The notes: generated by a model not told the origin, from the sequence alone. Shown: positions 1 to 9,222, numbered from the stretch's first letter. The stretch is DNA of 64,000 nucleotides from Chitinophaga oryziterrae (GCF_009758125.1 NZ_WRXO01000005.1:434001-498000); one strand, 5' to 3'. Numbers and translations: made by a program.

Positions 1-616
1 CGCCGCCAACGATAATGGGGGCGCTTACCTGGCTGGCCACGCGGGCGATCATGCTTTCGGTGATGGCTTTACGGGCACCGCTGCCGGCATCCATATAGAC
101 TACTTTCATACCCAGCATTTCACCGGCAATAGCTGTACACATGGCGATATCGTCCTTGTCTGCAGGGATAGGGCTGGTATTACTGATGTATGAAACAGTG
201 GTTGGGGCACCGCCATCAATGACCATATAACCGGTAGAAATTACTTCCAGTCCGCTTTTCTTTACCGCAGGGGCGGATAAAACATGCTGACCAATGAGTA
301 ATTCCGGATTACGGCCTGATATAACGGACAGGTACAACAGCGCATCTGCGTAGCGGGAAACCTGGGAAGGGCTTCCGGGAAACAAAACTACCGGAATGTC
401 ACAGCTGCTTTTAAGCTGCTGAACACACTCATCGAGGTGATGAGTAATTACAAGACTACCGCCGAGAAAAATATAATCGACTTTAGCAGCAATGCATTTT
501 GCAGCCAGGTCGGTTATTCCAGCAGGAGTAACCTTGTCCGGATCAATTAGAACCGCAAAAGATTTAACACCCTTTGCTTTCTTTTCGATGAAGGAATTGT
601 AGATTTTATTGAGCAT
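1..616 (-). CDS. Geranylgeranylglyceryl/heptaprenylglyceryl phosphate synthase (PcrB/GGGPS family), 3' end outside window
   Basis: The first 205 codons read in frame to the window edge without a stop, so the last 40 or so residues are missing. GGGPS enzymes join sn-glycerol-1-phosphate to a polyprenyl diphosphate on a TIM barrel. Visible family motifs are LIDPDK at residues 23-28, FLGGSL at 50-55, LFPGS at 78-82, a GQH segment near 110, YMDAGSGA (usually Y.EAGSGA) near 176-183 and IIVGG at the edge. The start is the ATG at 614-616; an earlier ATG 12 bases upstream runs straight into TAA. A TACATTTG element lies 26 bases upstream. The family is archaeal for membrane-lipid synthesis but is known in Firmicutes and Bacteroidota, where the physiological product is less clear. 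The family call is confident; the prenyl chain length cannot be read from the sequence. Confidence 0.9.
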   Translation of the reverse strand, partial: MLNKIYNSFIEKKAKGVKSFAVLIDPDKVTPAGITDLAAKCIAAKVDYIFLGGSLVITHHLDECVQQLKSSCDIPVVLFPGSPSQVSRYADALLYLSVISGRNPELLIGQHVLSAPAVKKSGLEVISTGYMVIDGGAPTTVSYISNTSPIPADKDDIAMCTAIAGEMLGMKVVYMDAGSGARKAITESMIARVASQVSAPIIVGG

Positions 617-641
617 TAAAATAGCATTGTTCCGGTTGTCG

Positions 642-649
642 CAAATGTA
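642..649 (-). promoter_or_regulatory. Putative -7 element (TAnnTTTG) of the GGGPS gene
   Basis: Read on the minus strand this is TACATTTG, an exact match to the Bacteroidota -7 consensus, ending 25 bases before the ATG. No clear -33 TTG is seen at the expected 19-20 bases further upstream, so the call rests on the -7 box only. Confidence 0.45.
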
Positions 650-1100
650 TAAATTTTTCGGTAATAAGTCACATTGTTAGATAAATATGCATGCGATTCA
701 TTTTTGATTCGAAAAAATGCACTGCCCGCCCGGGTTTTATTTGTCTTAACGTACAAGCATTAGGCCATTCTCCACAGAGAAACGGATAACTGGCTAAAAG
801 GTTACTTTTTACTCATATGCAATAAAAATATATTTTTTTGCTGGCTTGAGCAACAGAAAATTTGCAGGAGATGAGGCCGCTGGTACTGCATATTGCTACT
901 TTTTAATGTGTTATAGATGTGTTAAAGAAGGTTGGAATGGCTTTAACAGCATGGTTTTCAGGTAAATTAACGAAATCAGTCAGTTTTTGAGATTGCCTGA
1001 AAGTGAGTGTGGTGGCTGGTTTTAGCGTTTCTTACACTGAACCCTTTGTTAATGATTTGTTATTGAGGCCTTAAAATTTCAAAGAAAAATAACATGCCCT

Positions 1101-1176
1101 TACATTTGTATTCAAATAGGGTTTTCATAGGATAGTAACAAATTGAGGGCGCCTTTCCAGGTGCCCTTACTTTTTT
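1101..1176 (+). ncRNA. Candidate small RNA with own promoter and terminator
   Basis: A perfect -7 box TACATTTG (1101-1108) is followed about 38 bases later by a hairpin, GGGCGCC (1147-1153), loop TTTCCA, GGTGCCC (1160-1166), with a T-run at 1171-1176. This would give a transcript of about 60 nt ending in an intrinsic terminator. No gene precedes it on this strand and no reading frame lies inside. It begins with ATTCAAAT followed by a T-rich stretch and ends in a GAGGG-led terminator, a layout shared with 20744-20830. Expression is not known. Confidence 0.35.
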
Positions 1177-1444
1177 CCCCACAATCAGATTCCTGCTTAT
1201 TTTTAGAGAATTCTCCTTTTATTTTCGCTGTTTATTGGTTTTAGCATGTTCCTGCTCTTATTATTCACTGCTGACATCGTTGGCTGATAAATACATTCCC
1301 GACTATAATTCTATTACATGTTACAACTTTAAGTTGAAATTTTTATCATTTTATTATATTTTTTCTTTTTTTACCCTCGTTGATCTAATAAAATGAAATA
1401 TTTCTGACTAATATACAAGATACTATCTCACTATAAATTTTATT

Positions 1445-1575
1445 TATATTTGTTTTTGTATTAATTTTATTATGGTTACTGTCCTATGAAAAACCAAATA
1501 TTACTACAGGCGTGAATCCTCATGCACGTAAAAATGACTCTCGAAAGCAATGGTTTATCCATTGCTTTTGTTTTT
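1445..1575 (+). ncRNA. Candidate small RNA with orphan terminator
   Basis: A -7 box TATATTTG (1445-1452) precedes about 90 bases without a reading frame and a perfect 10-bp hairpin: AAAGCAATGG (1544-1553), loop TTTAT, CCATTGCTTT (1559-1568), then TGTTTTTG. The T-run is only on the plus-strand side, and no plus-strand gene lies upstream to need this terminator. A smaller CGTG...CACG stem sits at about 1511-1528. Alternatively it is the 5' leader of the gene at 1639 with an attenuator. Confidence 0.35.
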
Positions 1576-1638
1576 GAGGTACTTTAGATTGGGTTTTATA
1601 ATTTGGATTTTGTATTTTTAGTCTTACAAATTTAATAT

Positions 1639-2220
1639 ATGATGAAAAAGCTGTTGTTTCTGCTGTTGGTAGTAATTGCCACAGCCGCATCAGCCAACGC
1701 CGCCAGCGGAAGGAAGGAAGGAGAAAATGATAAGCTAAAGGAGAAGGGGAAGGAAAAAGAGGGGGAGAAGTCAGCTACTGGGTGTAAAGCCGCTAACTGC
1801 GATAGTTCTGATAAGGCTGCAAACAAGAATGTTATACGTCCCAGCCGGGTAGAAGAATACGTGTGGATGTTGCCCAAAGATCAGGACGGTGATAAAATGT
1901 ATGAAGAAGAACTGAAAAAAGGGGTCCTTGATCTGTATAAATGGTATTTACAGAATGAATCCCGTGTAAATAACAGCGAAACACTGAAAACAACCGGAAA
2001 AGAGGTAGCCTTTCCTTTTAAGGTAGATGCTAAAACCTTACAGCAGTATTTCCAGTTCGTAAAGAATAATTTTCCAGGTTTAAGTGAGGATGATCTCACA
2101 GATGGTACAAACACTGCCGCTACACCTAAGAAACAGCCTGTAGCCAACCATAAAAAATATGCTCCTGTAAGTGTCAGGGATGATATGGAAAGTCAGATGA
2201 CTCTTCCCGTTACTAAATAA
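1639..2220 (+). CDS. Small secreted protein of unknown function
   Basis: The 193-residue product starts with a clear signal peptide (about residues 1-21, hydrophobic LLFLLLVVIATA, likely cleavage after ANA). A highly charged Lys/Glu-rich stretch follows (about 24-45), then a more ordered segment (about 70-150) and a polar tail. I recognise no domain. Two Met codons lie in tandem at the start and the first is taken. The next gene (2238) begins 17 bases after its stop, so the two are probably co-transcribed. The opposite strand is open by chance over the low-complexity part; the signal peptide supports this frame. Confidence 0.75.
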   Translation: MMKKLLFLLLVVIATAASANAASGRKEGENDKLKEKGKEKEGEKSATGCKAANCDSSDKAANKNVIRPSRVEEYVWMLPKDQDGDKMYEEELKKGVLDLYKWYLQNESRVNNSETLKTTGKEVAFPFKVDAKTLQQYFQFVKNNFPGLSEDDLTDGTNTAATPKKQPVANHKKYAPVSVRDDMESQMTLPVTK

Positions 2221-2237
2221 ATTGTTGTCTTGCCATA

Positions 2238-2717
2238 ATGCATTTGGAGTTTAGTTATAATAAGGAGGATGTATTGAATGCATTGCGCTATCATTTCATG
2301 CAGCAGGGTGAAACGAAAGTTTTCCGCAATACACTGTTTATTCTACTGACAGTAGCAGTAGCAGGCTATGCCTATAGTATAGTAACTGTTGGGGCTATGT
2401 TGGGTATTGTTGCTATGATCATATTGATTACACTCGTATTCTGGTACCTTCTGCCAGTATCTATCTATAATAAAGCCGCTACATTTAAAGACGATATCCG
2501 TCTTCGTTATTCTGAAGAAGGTATCATCATTTCTACACGTAGCAGCGAATTCCAAAGAGAATTATCCTGGAGTAATTTTACCAAAGTGATAGAAGCGAAG
2601 AACTTCTTTTTTCTTTATCGTGGTAAAAAGAATTTTTTCCTGGTGCCTACCAGCGCTTTTGAAACAGAAGCCGAACAGAAAGAATTTGGCAGGTTAGCGA
2701 AGAATAATATTCCATAA
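2238..2717 (+). CDS. YcxB-like membrane protein
   Basis: The 159-residue product has two adjacent transmembrane segments (about 30-48 and 52-74) and a C-terminal cytosolic domain whose LSW-x-NF-x-KV...FFFLY...FLVP-x-x-AF pattern is typical of the YcxB-like family. That family's function is unknown. It follows the secreted protein gene by 17 bases and ends just before a strong bidirectional terminator, so the two form a short transcription unit. Confidence 0.8.
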   Translation: MHLEFSYNKEDVLNALRYHFMQQGETKVFRNTLFILLTVAVAGYAYSIVTVGAMLGIVAMIILITLVFWYLLPVSIYNKAATFKDDIRLRYSEEGIIISTRSSEFQRELSWSNFTKVIEAKNFFFLYRGKKNFFLVPTSAFETEAEQKEFGRLAKNNIP

Positions 2718-2731
2718 AAAAGTTAAAGCAT

Positions 2732-2776
2732 AAAAAGAAAAAGCTCCTCAATAACAATAAGGAGCTTTTTCTTTTT
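2732..2776. terminator. Bidirectional intrinsic terminator
   Basis: A perfect 17-bp stem: A-rich left arm ending GCTCCT (2732-2748), 11-base loop, right arm AGGAGC followed by T-rich sequence (2760-2776). It has U-tracts in both directions and serves the convergent YcxB-like and DUF2490 genes. The stop codon of the latter (2775-2777) overlaps the stem. Confidence 0.9.
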
Positions 2777-3497
2777 ATAAGGAGAAGTTATGAAATACGG
2801 CAAAGTGTAAAATGTGATTCATTGTTTTGTCTCCTGTTGCCGGTTGTATAAACTGGTTCATATAACCGGCTTCCAGTTTCAGATTGGGTTGTAATGCAAA
2901 TCCTGGTGTAATAAGGAAACGGTTCTGATCTATAAATTTATCATTGATCTTATTGTTCCAGAGGTTCATGAAGAATTCATTCTGCAATGCTAAGTAGAAT
3001 GGCGTCGTCTTCTCTTCTTTACGAATAGGGAATTGCGTGCGGTTAAAATAACGCAGGCGATGACCGTACTTCCAGCTTTGTACATTATTGTGTACAGTTG
3101 TCTTCTGTCCTACCCAGCGTTCCTCCAGCCGTACCCTGTGCGTCATTGTAAACCTGGAGTTGGAGTGTTTATAGATAAACTGTTCGTATATACGATGTTC
3201 GGGGAACCAAGCAGCAGCGCCATCACTGTAAGTAGTTACATATGCATATCCCAGCAGGTAACCGGCCTTTGTACCTGGCATGTATTGCAGCCCGGCGCGG
3301 TTAAGGATCTGTCCTTTGTCGCTGATGCCATTACGGATCCTGGCCTGGAAATCGAAAGGGACAGACCAGTGTTTATCCAGTTGGGCAGTACCAAAGTAGG
3401 CGTACCAGTTCTGATAAGCCTGGTTTAATTTCTGAGCAGACAATTGTGCAATACTCCAAAGCAGGCATATAGCCAGCAGACAAATGTTCTTTCGCAT
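2775..3497 (-). CDS. DUF2490 family outer-membrane beta-barrel-like protein
   Basis: The 240-residue product has a signal peptide (about 1-21, cleavage after LSA) and then alternating aromatic/polar strands with the DUF2490 layout: a WYAYFG opening, W-x-x-PFDFQARI, an R-x-GLQY strand, H-RI-EQF, R-RLEERW and a C-terminal HFAVFHNFSL ending in an aromatic-hydrophobic strand. The family is common in Bacteroidota as a predicted outer-membrane protein of unknown role. It lies downstream of the susCD pair on the same strand, but a terminator (3531-3552) separates them, so it is probably transcribed alone. Confidence 0.85.
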   Translation of the reverse strand: MRKNICLLAICLLWSIAQLSAQKLNQAYQNWYAYFGTAQLDKHWSVPFDFQARIRNGISDKGQILNRAGLQYMPGTKAGYLLGYAYVTTYSDGAAAWFPEHRIYEQFIYKHSNSRFTMTHRVRLEERWVGQKTTVHNNVQSWKYGHRLRYFNRTQFPIRKEEKTTPFYLALQNEFFMNLWNNKINDKFIDQNRFLITPGFALQPNLKLEAGYMNQFIQPATGDKTMNHILHFAVFHNFSL

Positions 3498-3530
3498 ATA
3501 GTTCCGTTGATCCGGTAAAAATATAAAAAA

Positions 3531-3552
3531 ATCCCGGGCGATAGCCCGGGAT
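3531..3552 (-). terminator. Intrinsic terminator of the susCD operon
   Basis: Perfect 9-bp stem ATCCCGGGC / GCCCGGGAT with a GATA loop. On the minus strand it is followed by a run of T with two interruptions. It lies 31 bases past the stop of the SusD-like gene. Confidence 0.9.
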
Positions 3553-3582
3553 GTACGATTGATTGTTGACCAGTTGTATATG

Positions 3583-5055
3583 TTAGAATTTCAACCACCA
3601 GTTTTTAGTGCCTTTGGTGTCTCCGCCAATCGCCGCCGCCGCATCATCATAACTGGCTTTGTTCTGTGTTTGTTCACCGGTGGGGTAAGTAATACGGTAA
3701 GGTACAAACGGTGCATTAGGATCTAAAGAACCGTTGTAAGGCGCCAGGAATAATGAGTCACCACCAGGTTTTTTGAAATCCAGGCGGATGCGTTCAAACC
3801 ATGCCTGGAATCCCTGTGGATATAATGCCAGCCATTTCTGGGTGCCGATTACATTTTTCCAGTCAGCAGCATTGTAAGGAACACCGGCAATGTATTCATC
3901 TACACCGGTGGTAATGCTCCAGAAATCCATAGATGCTTTGATACCATTTGTATAATGAGTAGCAGCATCACCTACTGTATAACCGCGTGCTGCCGCTTCT
4001 GCCAGTATGAATTCTACTTCGGGGTAGGCCATTAAGATAGCAGGCATGGCAGAAGAATAGATCTTGGTACCAGGAAAAGAAAGATCATCCGCTGTTAGTG
4101 ATGTCCTGGATGGATCATTCGCGGTAGTCCCATAACGCAAGCCTACAAAATTTGCCGGATTGTTCTTTGTTGGTCTTGCATATACAGGCAACCGGGGATC
4201 ATTCACGCTTTTCATATAATCTACCAGTGTAGTGCTTACAAAGAAGTCGATAATAGACCTTTCAGTTTCATCCATAGGGAACCTGTTAGGAGTAACACCC
4301 GGATATATAACCTGTGCATTATTAGCATTGCTGGTCATTGCAGCCTGGTAATTTGCCTCTATAAGACCTTTTGCTTTTGCAGGATCGGCATCTGCCATAC
4401 GGATCGCTAAACGCAGCAGTAATGAATGTGCCAGTATTTTCCATGAAGCTACATCTCCACCGTAAATAACATCTCCGGCGCCAAAAGTTGGTTTTGATTC
4501 ATCCAGTACATTTATCTGAGCCTGCAGTGTATCTGCCAGTGAACTGTAAATGGTTTTTGCATCATCATATTTCGGCGCAATGTTCGTACTTAATTTTAAT
4601 GCATCCGTATAAGGCACATTCACATAAGTGTCTGTCAGTACCTGAAATAGCCACGCTTTAAGGATTGTAGCAATGGCATTCTGATTAACGGCCGCCGGAT
4701 TGGTACCTGCTTCATTATTCAGCTGAATGATCTGTTCCAGGTTATATAATGATTTATACAAGGCGGTCCAGAAAGCTGCGTTATTTCCTTCGTCAATTGC
4801 ATACTGGCTGTCTGCCACTCTTGAATTACCAGACCAGTATTGTGCATAATGCATCGCGAAATATCCATTCTGTAATGTGCTGTACAAAATGTCCATCGCA
4901 CTTTTTTCTGCACCTGTAAGCAGGAAAGCAGGATCTGAGGTCGTTGGTTTTGTCGGGTTGTGATTGATATCATCCAGTTTATTACAGGCCGCTAAAAGGA
5001 GACCGGATAATAAAATAAGACAACTATATTTTAGCATTCGATTAAGCATTTTCAT
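3583..5055 (-). CDS. SusD/RagB-like nutrient-binding outer-membrane lipoprotein (SusD-like_2 type)
   Basis: The 490-residue product starts with a lipoprotein signal ending LLAAC, Cys24 being the lipidation site, and then the INHNPTKPTTSDP...LLTGAE opening typical of the SusD-like_2 branch. Helical TPR-like segments follow, with a C-terminal WLALYPQGFQAWFERIR segment. SusD proteins sit as lids on SusC barrels at the cell surface and bind the imported ligand. The gene starts 5 bases after the SusC stop. This branch often accompanies peptide or undefined-substrate importers, and no glycosidase is adjacent, so the substrate is unknown. Confidence 0.95.
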   Translation of the reverse strand: MKMLNRMLKYSCLILLSGLLLAACNKLDDINHNPTKPTTSDPAFLLTGAEKSAMDILYSTLQNGYFAMHYAQYWSGNSRVADSQYAIDEGNNAAFWTALYKSLYNLEQIIQLNNEAGTNPAAVNQNAIATILKAWLFQVLTDTYVNVPYTDALKLSTNIAPKYDDAKTIYSSLADTLQAQINVLDESKPTFGAGDVIYGGDVASWKILAHSLLLRLAIRMADADPAKAKGLIEANYQAAMTSNANNAQVIYPGVTPNRFPMDETERSIIDFFVSTTLVDYMKSVNDPRLPVYARPTKNNPANFVGLRYGTTANDPSRTSLTADDLSFPGTKIYSSAMPAILMAYPEVEFILAEAAARGYTVGDAATHYTNGIKASMDFWSITTGVDEYIAGVPYNAADWKNVIGTQKWLALYPQGFQAWFERIRLDFKKPGGDSLFLAPYNGSLDPNAPFVPYRITYPTGEQTQNKASYDDAAAAIGGDTKGTKNWWLKF

Positions 5056-5060
5056 AAAAT

Positions 5061-8000
5061 TTAAAATGAAATGTTCAGGTTAACTCCATATGACCTTACT
5101 GATGGTAATGCGCCACCCTCTATACCCTGTACATTCGAGGCAGAGTTAAGAATGTTGGATGGGTCTACATTGGGTGCATTTGATTTTATGAGCCACAGGT
5201 TACGTCCGTATAAAGAAAGACGGGCATTCTGTGCATGTACTTTTTTATACCATGCCGCAGGTAAATTATAACCCAGTTTCACTTCACGCAGGTATATATA
5301 ACTGGCGTCATACAGGTTGGCCCTGCTTAACAGTTTACCCTCATTGCTCTGGAAGTAGGTTGCGGCATCCAGTACTGTCTGATTTGGCTTGCCATCAGCT
5401 GTTACGCCTTCTGCAATGATACCTTTTTCACGTACACCATTGGCTGCTGTGATATCCAGCAGACCGGAACCTTTGCCATACATGTTGGTGTATGAGAAGA
5501 AATCACCACCATGCTGAAAGTCTACCAGTGCAGACAGGTAAATACCTTTATACGAGAAGGAATTTGTTACACCACCTGTGTAATCAGGATAGGCGTTTCC
5601 GATAGGAACAGGATTAGGTGTGATCATATAAATGCCGTTATCTCCCACTATCCTTTGTCCTTTGTCATTATATACATAATCTGTACCCAGTAATGTACCC
5701 AGTGGTTTGCCTACATAAGCGGCCACGGATACTTTCTGAGTACGACGGTCTGTTCCGATTAATAATACAGGAAGAGAGGTCTGGTACTGATCGATATCAA
5801 GGTTCAGCAGTTTGTTCCTGTTACGTGCAATGTTAGCCCTGATATCCCAGCGGAAGCTGTTTTGCAGGCGGACAGGGTTCAGGTCAACTCCTACTTCTAT
5901 ACCATGGTTTTGCACACTACCACCATTTACAATTGTATTTACAAATCCGGTGGCAGAAGAAACGGGTAAAGGAATGATCTGATCTTTTGTAACACGGTCA
6001 TAGTAAGTAAAATCCACACCAATACGATTATCAAAAAACTTAACCTGTATCCCTGTTTCATATTCCCGGCTACGTTCAGGTTTGAGTGTTTTATTGTATT
6101 TGGTAGAAGACAACTGTGTTGCAGGGTTACTGCCAAAAGGAGGTATAAAATCATAAGTATCATAGATCTGGTAAGGATCTGTATCATTACCCACCATGGA
6201 TACACTTGCACGCAGCTTACCGAAGCTGAGCCATTTCCAGGTTTTCAGCAGGTCTGAAAACACAAAGGCTGCAGAAGCTGAAGGATATATGTAAGGATTA
6301 TTTTTACTTATGAGGCTGGAGCTCCAGTCAGCACGGCCGGTCAGATCAAGGAACAACAGGTTTTTATATCCGAATGATGCGGTCGCAAAAGTAGAGTTGA
6401 TCTGCTTTTCATAGAATTCATCGATCGGGGTGGCCGTTTGTACAGAATTATTCAGGTTATATACACCCCGGATGGTCAGACCACCTGTCGTGGAACCTCC
6501 TGTGGTGGTCCATTTACGATGCATGACATTACCACCCACTAATGCATTAAATTTCAGGTCACTGGAAATATCTGCTTTTATATTAGCCGTTAACTGATAG
6601 TTCATTTCCCTGGAGGTACGAACGCGTTTGATATAAGAACCAACAAAGTAATCTTTAGCGGTCCTTTCTTCTTCCAGTGTATTATAATCATCCATAAATA
6701 CCCTGCCGCTGAAACTTAACCATTTGTTTGCTTCATAGTCCAGTCCTGCATTTCCATACAACCGGTTACGGCTATCTGATTCATAATCCATGTAACGGTT
6801 CCAGTATGGCCCGTTGCTGGACGCCGGTGTGGGATCGCTCCATGATTTTCTGTTCCAGGTGATTTGTGATCCGTCTGCATACTGATAACGTTTTTCCATT
6901 TCGTTATCTAACTGGCGCTGACCATACATCGTGAACTGCAGTGTTGGGTTGGGACCGGTAAAACCTGTTCCAGGTCTGCCTTTTGCATCCAGCATACTAT
7001 AATTTACAGAAGCTGTTCCCGTTAATCCTTTTGCCACTTCGTAGTTGCCACTGAAAGCAATATTATTACGTGTCATGTAAGCGCCTGGCAATATAAATTT
7101 CTGATTCATATTTCCGTAAGACAAACGGAAGGAACCTTTATCATCATTTCCGGCTATTGCAATATTGTTGGTGAGTGTGAACCCCGATCTGTAGAAATCC
7201 TTCACATTATTGGGATGTGCTACCCATGGAGCTGTCTGTCCGAAGTTAGGATTGCCTTTATCTTTATCCCATGACCAGTAATGCCGTACCTGTTGTCCTG
7301 ATAATTTTGGTCCCCAGGAAGCATCATCTGCATATTTTACCAACAGGTCATAGCGACCCTTACCGTTGTTGTCATCGTAAGTAGCATGTGCTTCGTCGAT
7401 GAATCCTTCAGGGTGCTGATTATAATAGAGCGTATCGAATTTACCACCGGTACCACCACCATATTCGTTCTGATATTTAGGTAATACAGACACCTGGTCT
7501 ACCTGTGCATTGATGCTATAAGTAACGCCTATACCACCAGGAACATCCGGACGTTTTTTAGTAGTGATCAGCAGTACGCCATTTGCGCCACGACTACCAT
7601 ACAGGGCAGTAGCAGCAGCACCTTTCAATACGGAGATGTTCTCAATATCTTCGGGATTAATATCCTGCAGAGAGGAACCAAAATCATAACCACCACCACC
7701 ATTCTGTTGTCCGGCAGCATTGGTATTATTATTTACAATAGGAGTACCGTCTACTACTATAAAGGCATTGTTATCTCCTAATATAGATTTGGGGCCACGG
7801 ATGGTTATCTTGGTGGACCCTCCCATTGAACCTGTATTGGTATTGACTTGCAGGCCGGGGACTTTACCAGAAAGTGCATTTACGAAATTTACTTCTTTGG
7901 CTTCCTGTACAGCGTTGCCACCAACTTCTTCCACTGCATATCCAACGGAGCGCGGGTTCTTCTGAATACCTAATGCAGTCACTACTACTTCCTGTAATTG

Positions 8001-8573
8001 TTTTTTACCTGTGGATGCAGAAGTGAGTGTAATTTTTAATGAATCGTGAGAAGTGATGGGGATTGATTGTTCACCGAAGGAAGCAGCGGATACTTTGACG
8101 GTATCTTTTGAAGATACTTTTATGGAGAACTTACCATCTACACCGGCTGCTACCGCTTCTTTCGTAGCCGAGTTCATTATTTTTGCGCCAGGAATCGGTG
8201 TACCGGCGGGTTCTTTTACAACGCCTCTGATAGTGAACTGACCGATCTCTTTTTTAAGCGTATTAGCGTCGGCGGGTACTATTAACGCAGTATCACTGCC
8301 TGGCTTTACAGTAGTATCCTTTGCTGCTGTGGCAGCAGGTTTGGTACTATCCTGTTTGGTTGCAGTGGTAGAGTCTGTCTTGCCTTTACCTGTAGTGTCT
8401 GTGTTTGGAGTGATGACTACGGGCGTTGCTGTTGGCTTAACAGTGGTATCTTTCTGCTGAAAGTACGTAAGGTTCAACAGGGGCTGGTTAACGCTTGTGC
8501 TGGCTTTTGCAGGGCTAATGCTACAGAAAAAGGCACAGCACAGCCATAACCAGTTAAGTACATGGCTTCTCAT
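5061..8573 (-). CDS. SusC/RagA family TonB-linked outer-membrane transporter
   Basis: The 1170-residue product has a signal peptide (about 1-25), a Thr/Lys/Asp-rich low-complexity linker (about 40-105), a CarboxypepD_reg-like domain (about 110-195, IRGVVKEPAGTPIPGA), a plug with the SusC-typical G-x-x-A-T-ALYGSRGANGV-LITTK motif (about 315-340), and a 22-strand-type barrel ending in NISF. It would import a ligand with its SusD partner, powered by TonB-ExbBD. It lacks the STN domain seen in the second SusC (22733), so it is not expected to signal to a FecR anti-sigma factor. The spacer is longer and more repetitive than usual. Confidence 0.95.
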   Translation of the reverse strand: MRSHVLNWLWLCCAFFCSISPAKASTSVNQPLLNLTYFQQKDTTVKPTATPVVITPNTDTTGKGKTDSTTATKQDSTKPAATAAKDTTVKPGSDTALIVPADANTLKKEIGQFTIRGVVKEPAGTPIPGAKIMNSATKEAVAAGVDGKFSIKVSSKDTVKVSAASFGEQSIPITSHDSLKITLTSASTGKKQLQEVVVTALGIQKNPRSVGYAVEEVGGNAVQEAKEVNFVNALSGKVPGLQVNTNTGSMGGSTKITIRGPKSILGDNNAFIVVDGTPIVNNNTNAAGQQNGGGGYDFGSSLQDINPEDIENISVLKGAAATALYGSRGANGVLLITTKKRPDVPGGIGVTYSINAQVDQVSVLPKYQNEYGGGTGGKFDTLYYNQHPEGFIDEAHATYDDNNGKGRYDLLVKYADDASWGPKLSGQQVRHYWSWDKDKGNPNFGQTAPWVAHPNNVKDFYRSGFTLTNNIAIAGNDDKGSFRLSYGNMNQKFILPGAYMTRNNIAFSGNYEVAKGLTGTASVNYSMLDAKGRPGTGFTGPNPTLQFTMYGQRQLDNEMEKRYQYADGSQITWNRKSWSDPTPASSNGPYWNRYMDYESDSRNRLYGNAGLDYEANKWLSFSGRVFMDDYNTLEEERTAKDYFVGSYIKRVRTSREMNYQLTANIKADISSDLKFNALVGGNVMHRKWTTTGGSTTGGLTIRGVYNLNNSVQTATPIDEFYEKQINSTFATASFGYKNLLFLDLTGRADWSSSLISKNNPYIYPSASAAFVFSDLLKTWKWLSFGKLRASVSMVGNDTDPYQIYDTYDFIPPFGSNPATQLSSTKYNKTLKPERSREYETGIQVKFFDNRIGVDFTYYDRVTKDQIIPLPVSSATGFVNTIVNGGSVQNHGIEVGVDLNPVRLQNSFRWDIRANIARNRNKLLNLDIDQYQTSLPVLLIGTDRRTQKVSVAAYVGKPLGTLLGTDYVYNDKGQRIVGDNGIYMITPNPVPIGNAYPDYTGGVTNSFSYKGIYLSALVDFQHGGDFFSYTNMYGKGSGLLDITAANGVREKGIIAEGVTADGKPNQTVLDAATYFQSNEGKLLSRANLYDASYIYLREVKLGYNLPAAWYKKVHAQNARLSLYGRNLWLIKSNAPNVDPSNILNSASNVQGIEGGALPSVRSYGVNLNISF

Positions 8574-8714
8574 TTTGTATTGAAAGATTAGGTTACAAAT
8601 TTTTTTAGACGGGTTTCCGTGTCCGTCTTATCGTATGATATCTAGGTCCACTTATAATACAATCGAAATGACCGGTACAATGAGAAAGGCTGTCATTTTT
8701 ATTAATTCCCCCTG

Positions 8715-9146
8715 TTATAATTCTTTACTCATTTCGTAATGCGGGATGCCAACTTCCTCAAATTCAGCGCCCTTAACGCTGTATCCTAATTTTTCATAAA
8801 AGCCTTTTGCTTCTTTTCGTGCATGCATCATGAGATGAGTAAATCCATTATTTTTTGCCTGTTGTTCTGCAAACAGTATTAGTTGGCGACCAATCCCCTG
8901 CCCCTGAGATGCATTATCTACGGCCATTTGCCGTAATTGTACGGTTGTATCATTGAATGGTGTAAGGATACAGCAGCCGGATAACGATTCATTTGTATAA
9001 CATCCCAGTAGTTGATCATTTATCTCCTTCTGAAGATATTCCTCTGTGTAAGTGAGGCCCAGCGGCTTTCTCAGCACAATATCCCGCAGGGTTACCATAT
9101 CTTGATAGGCGGCGCTACCATATTCAATGAAACGAAAACTTAACAT
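8715..9146 (-). CDS. GNAT family N-acetyltransferase
   Basis: The 143-residue product is a single GNAT domain. Beta-4 and the acetyl-CoA loop read RQMAVDNASQGQGIGRQL (about 73-90), the Q-x-x-G-x-G signature, and the C-terminal AKGFYEKLGYSV is the usual beta-5/alpha-4 element. The acceptor substrate cannot be read from the sequence. It stands alone on the minus strand, 140 bases upstream of the SusC gene and 76 bases from the PRPP synthetase gene. Confidence 0.9.
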   Translation of the reverse strand: MLSFRFIEYGSAAYQDMVTLRDIVLRKPLGLTYTEEYLQKEINDQLLGCYTNESLSGCCILTPFNDTTVQLRQMAVDNASQGQGIGRQLILFAEQQAKNNGFTHLMMHARKEAKGFYEKLGYSVKGAEFEEVGIPHYEMSKEL

Positions 9147-9222
9147 TCATTATCTATTTGTACAGCACAATTTCCATTGGCGATATAACAAACACCTTGC
9201 CAACGGAATGTCTATGAAGTGA

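Larger units (their letters stand above)
617..1638. other. 1-kb intergenic region without protein genes
   Basis: AT-rich spacer between the minus-strand GGGPS gene and the plus-strand secreted protein gene. I see no credible coding frame. It holds two plus-strand promoter-plus-terminator arrangements (1101-1176 and 1445-1575), entered separately as small RNA candidates. The rest (about 660-1080 and 1180-1440) shows only A/T runs. Confidence 0.6.

Noticed and set aside
1632-1877. Minus-strand frame opposite the secreted protein, with Phe/Ser-rich repeats
   Set aside because: It mirrors the Lys/Glu-rich coding of the plus strand, which has a proper signal peptide and neighbour spacing.
8594-8625. 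Hairpin AGACGG/CCGTCT upstream of the first SusC gene, considered as a terminator
   Set aside because: Only about 6 pairs, and the A-run lies on the wrong side for a plus-strand terminator. On the minus strand it is followed by A, not T.
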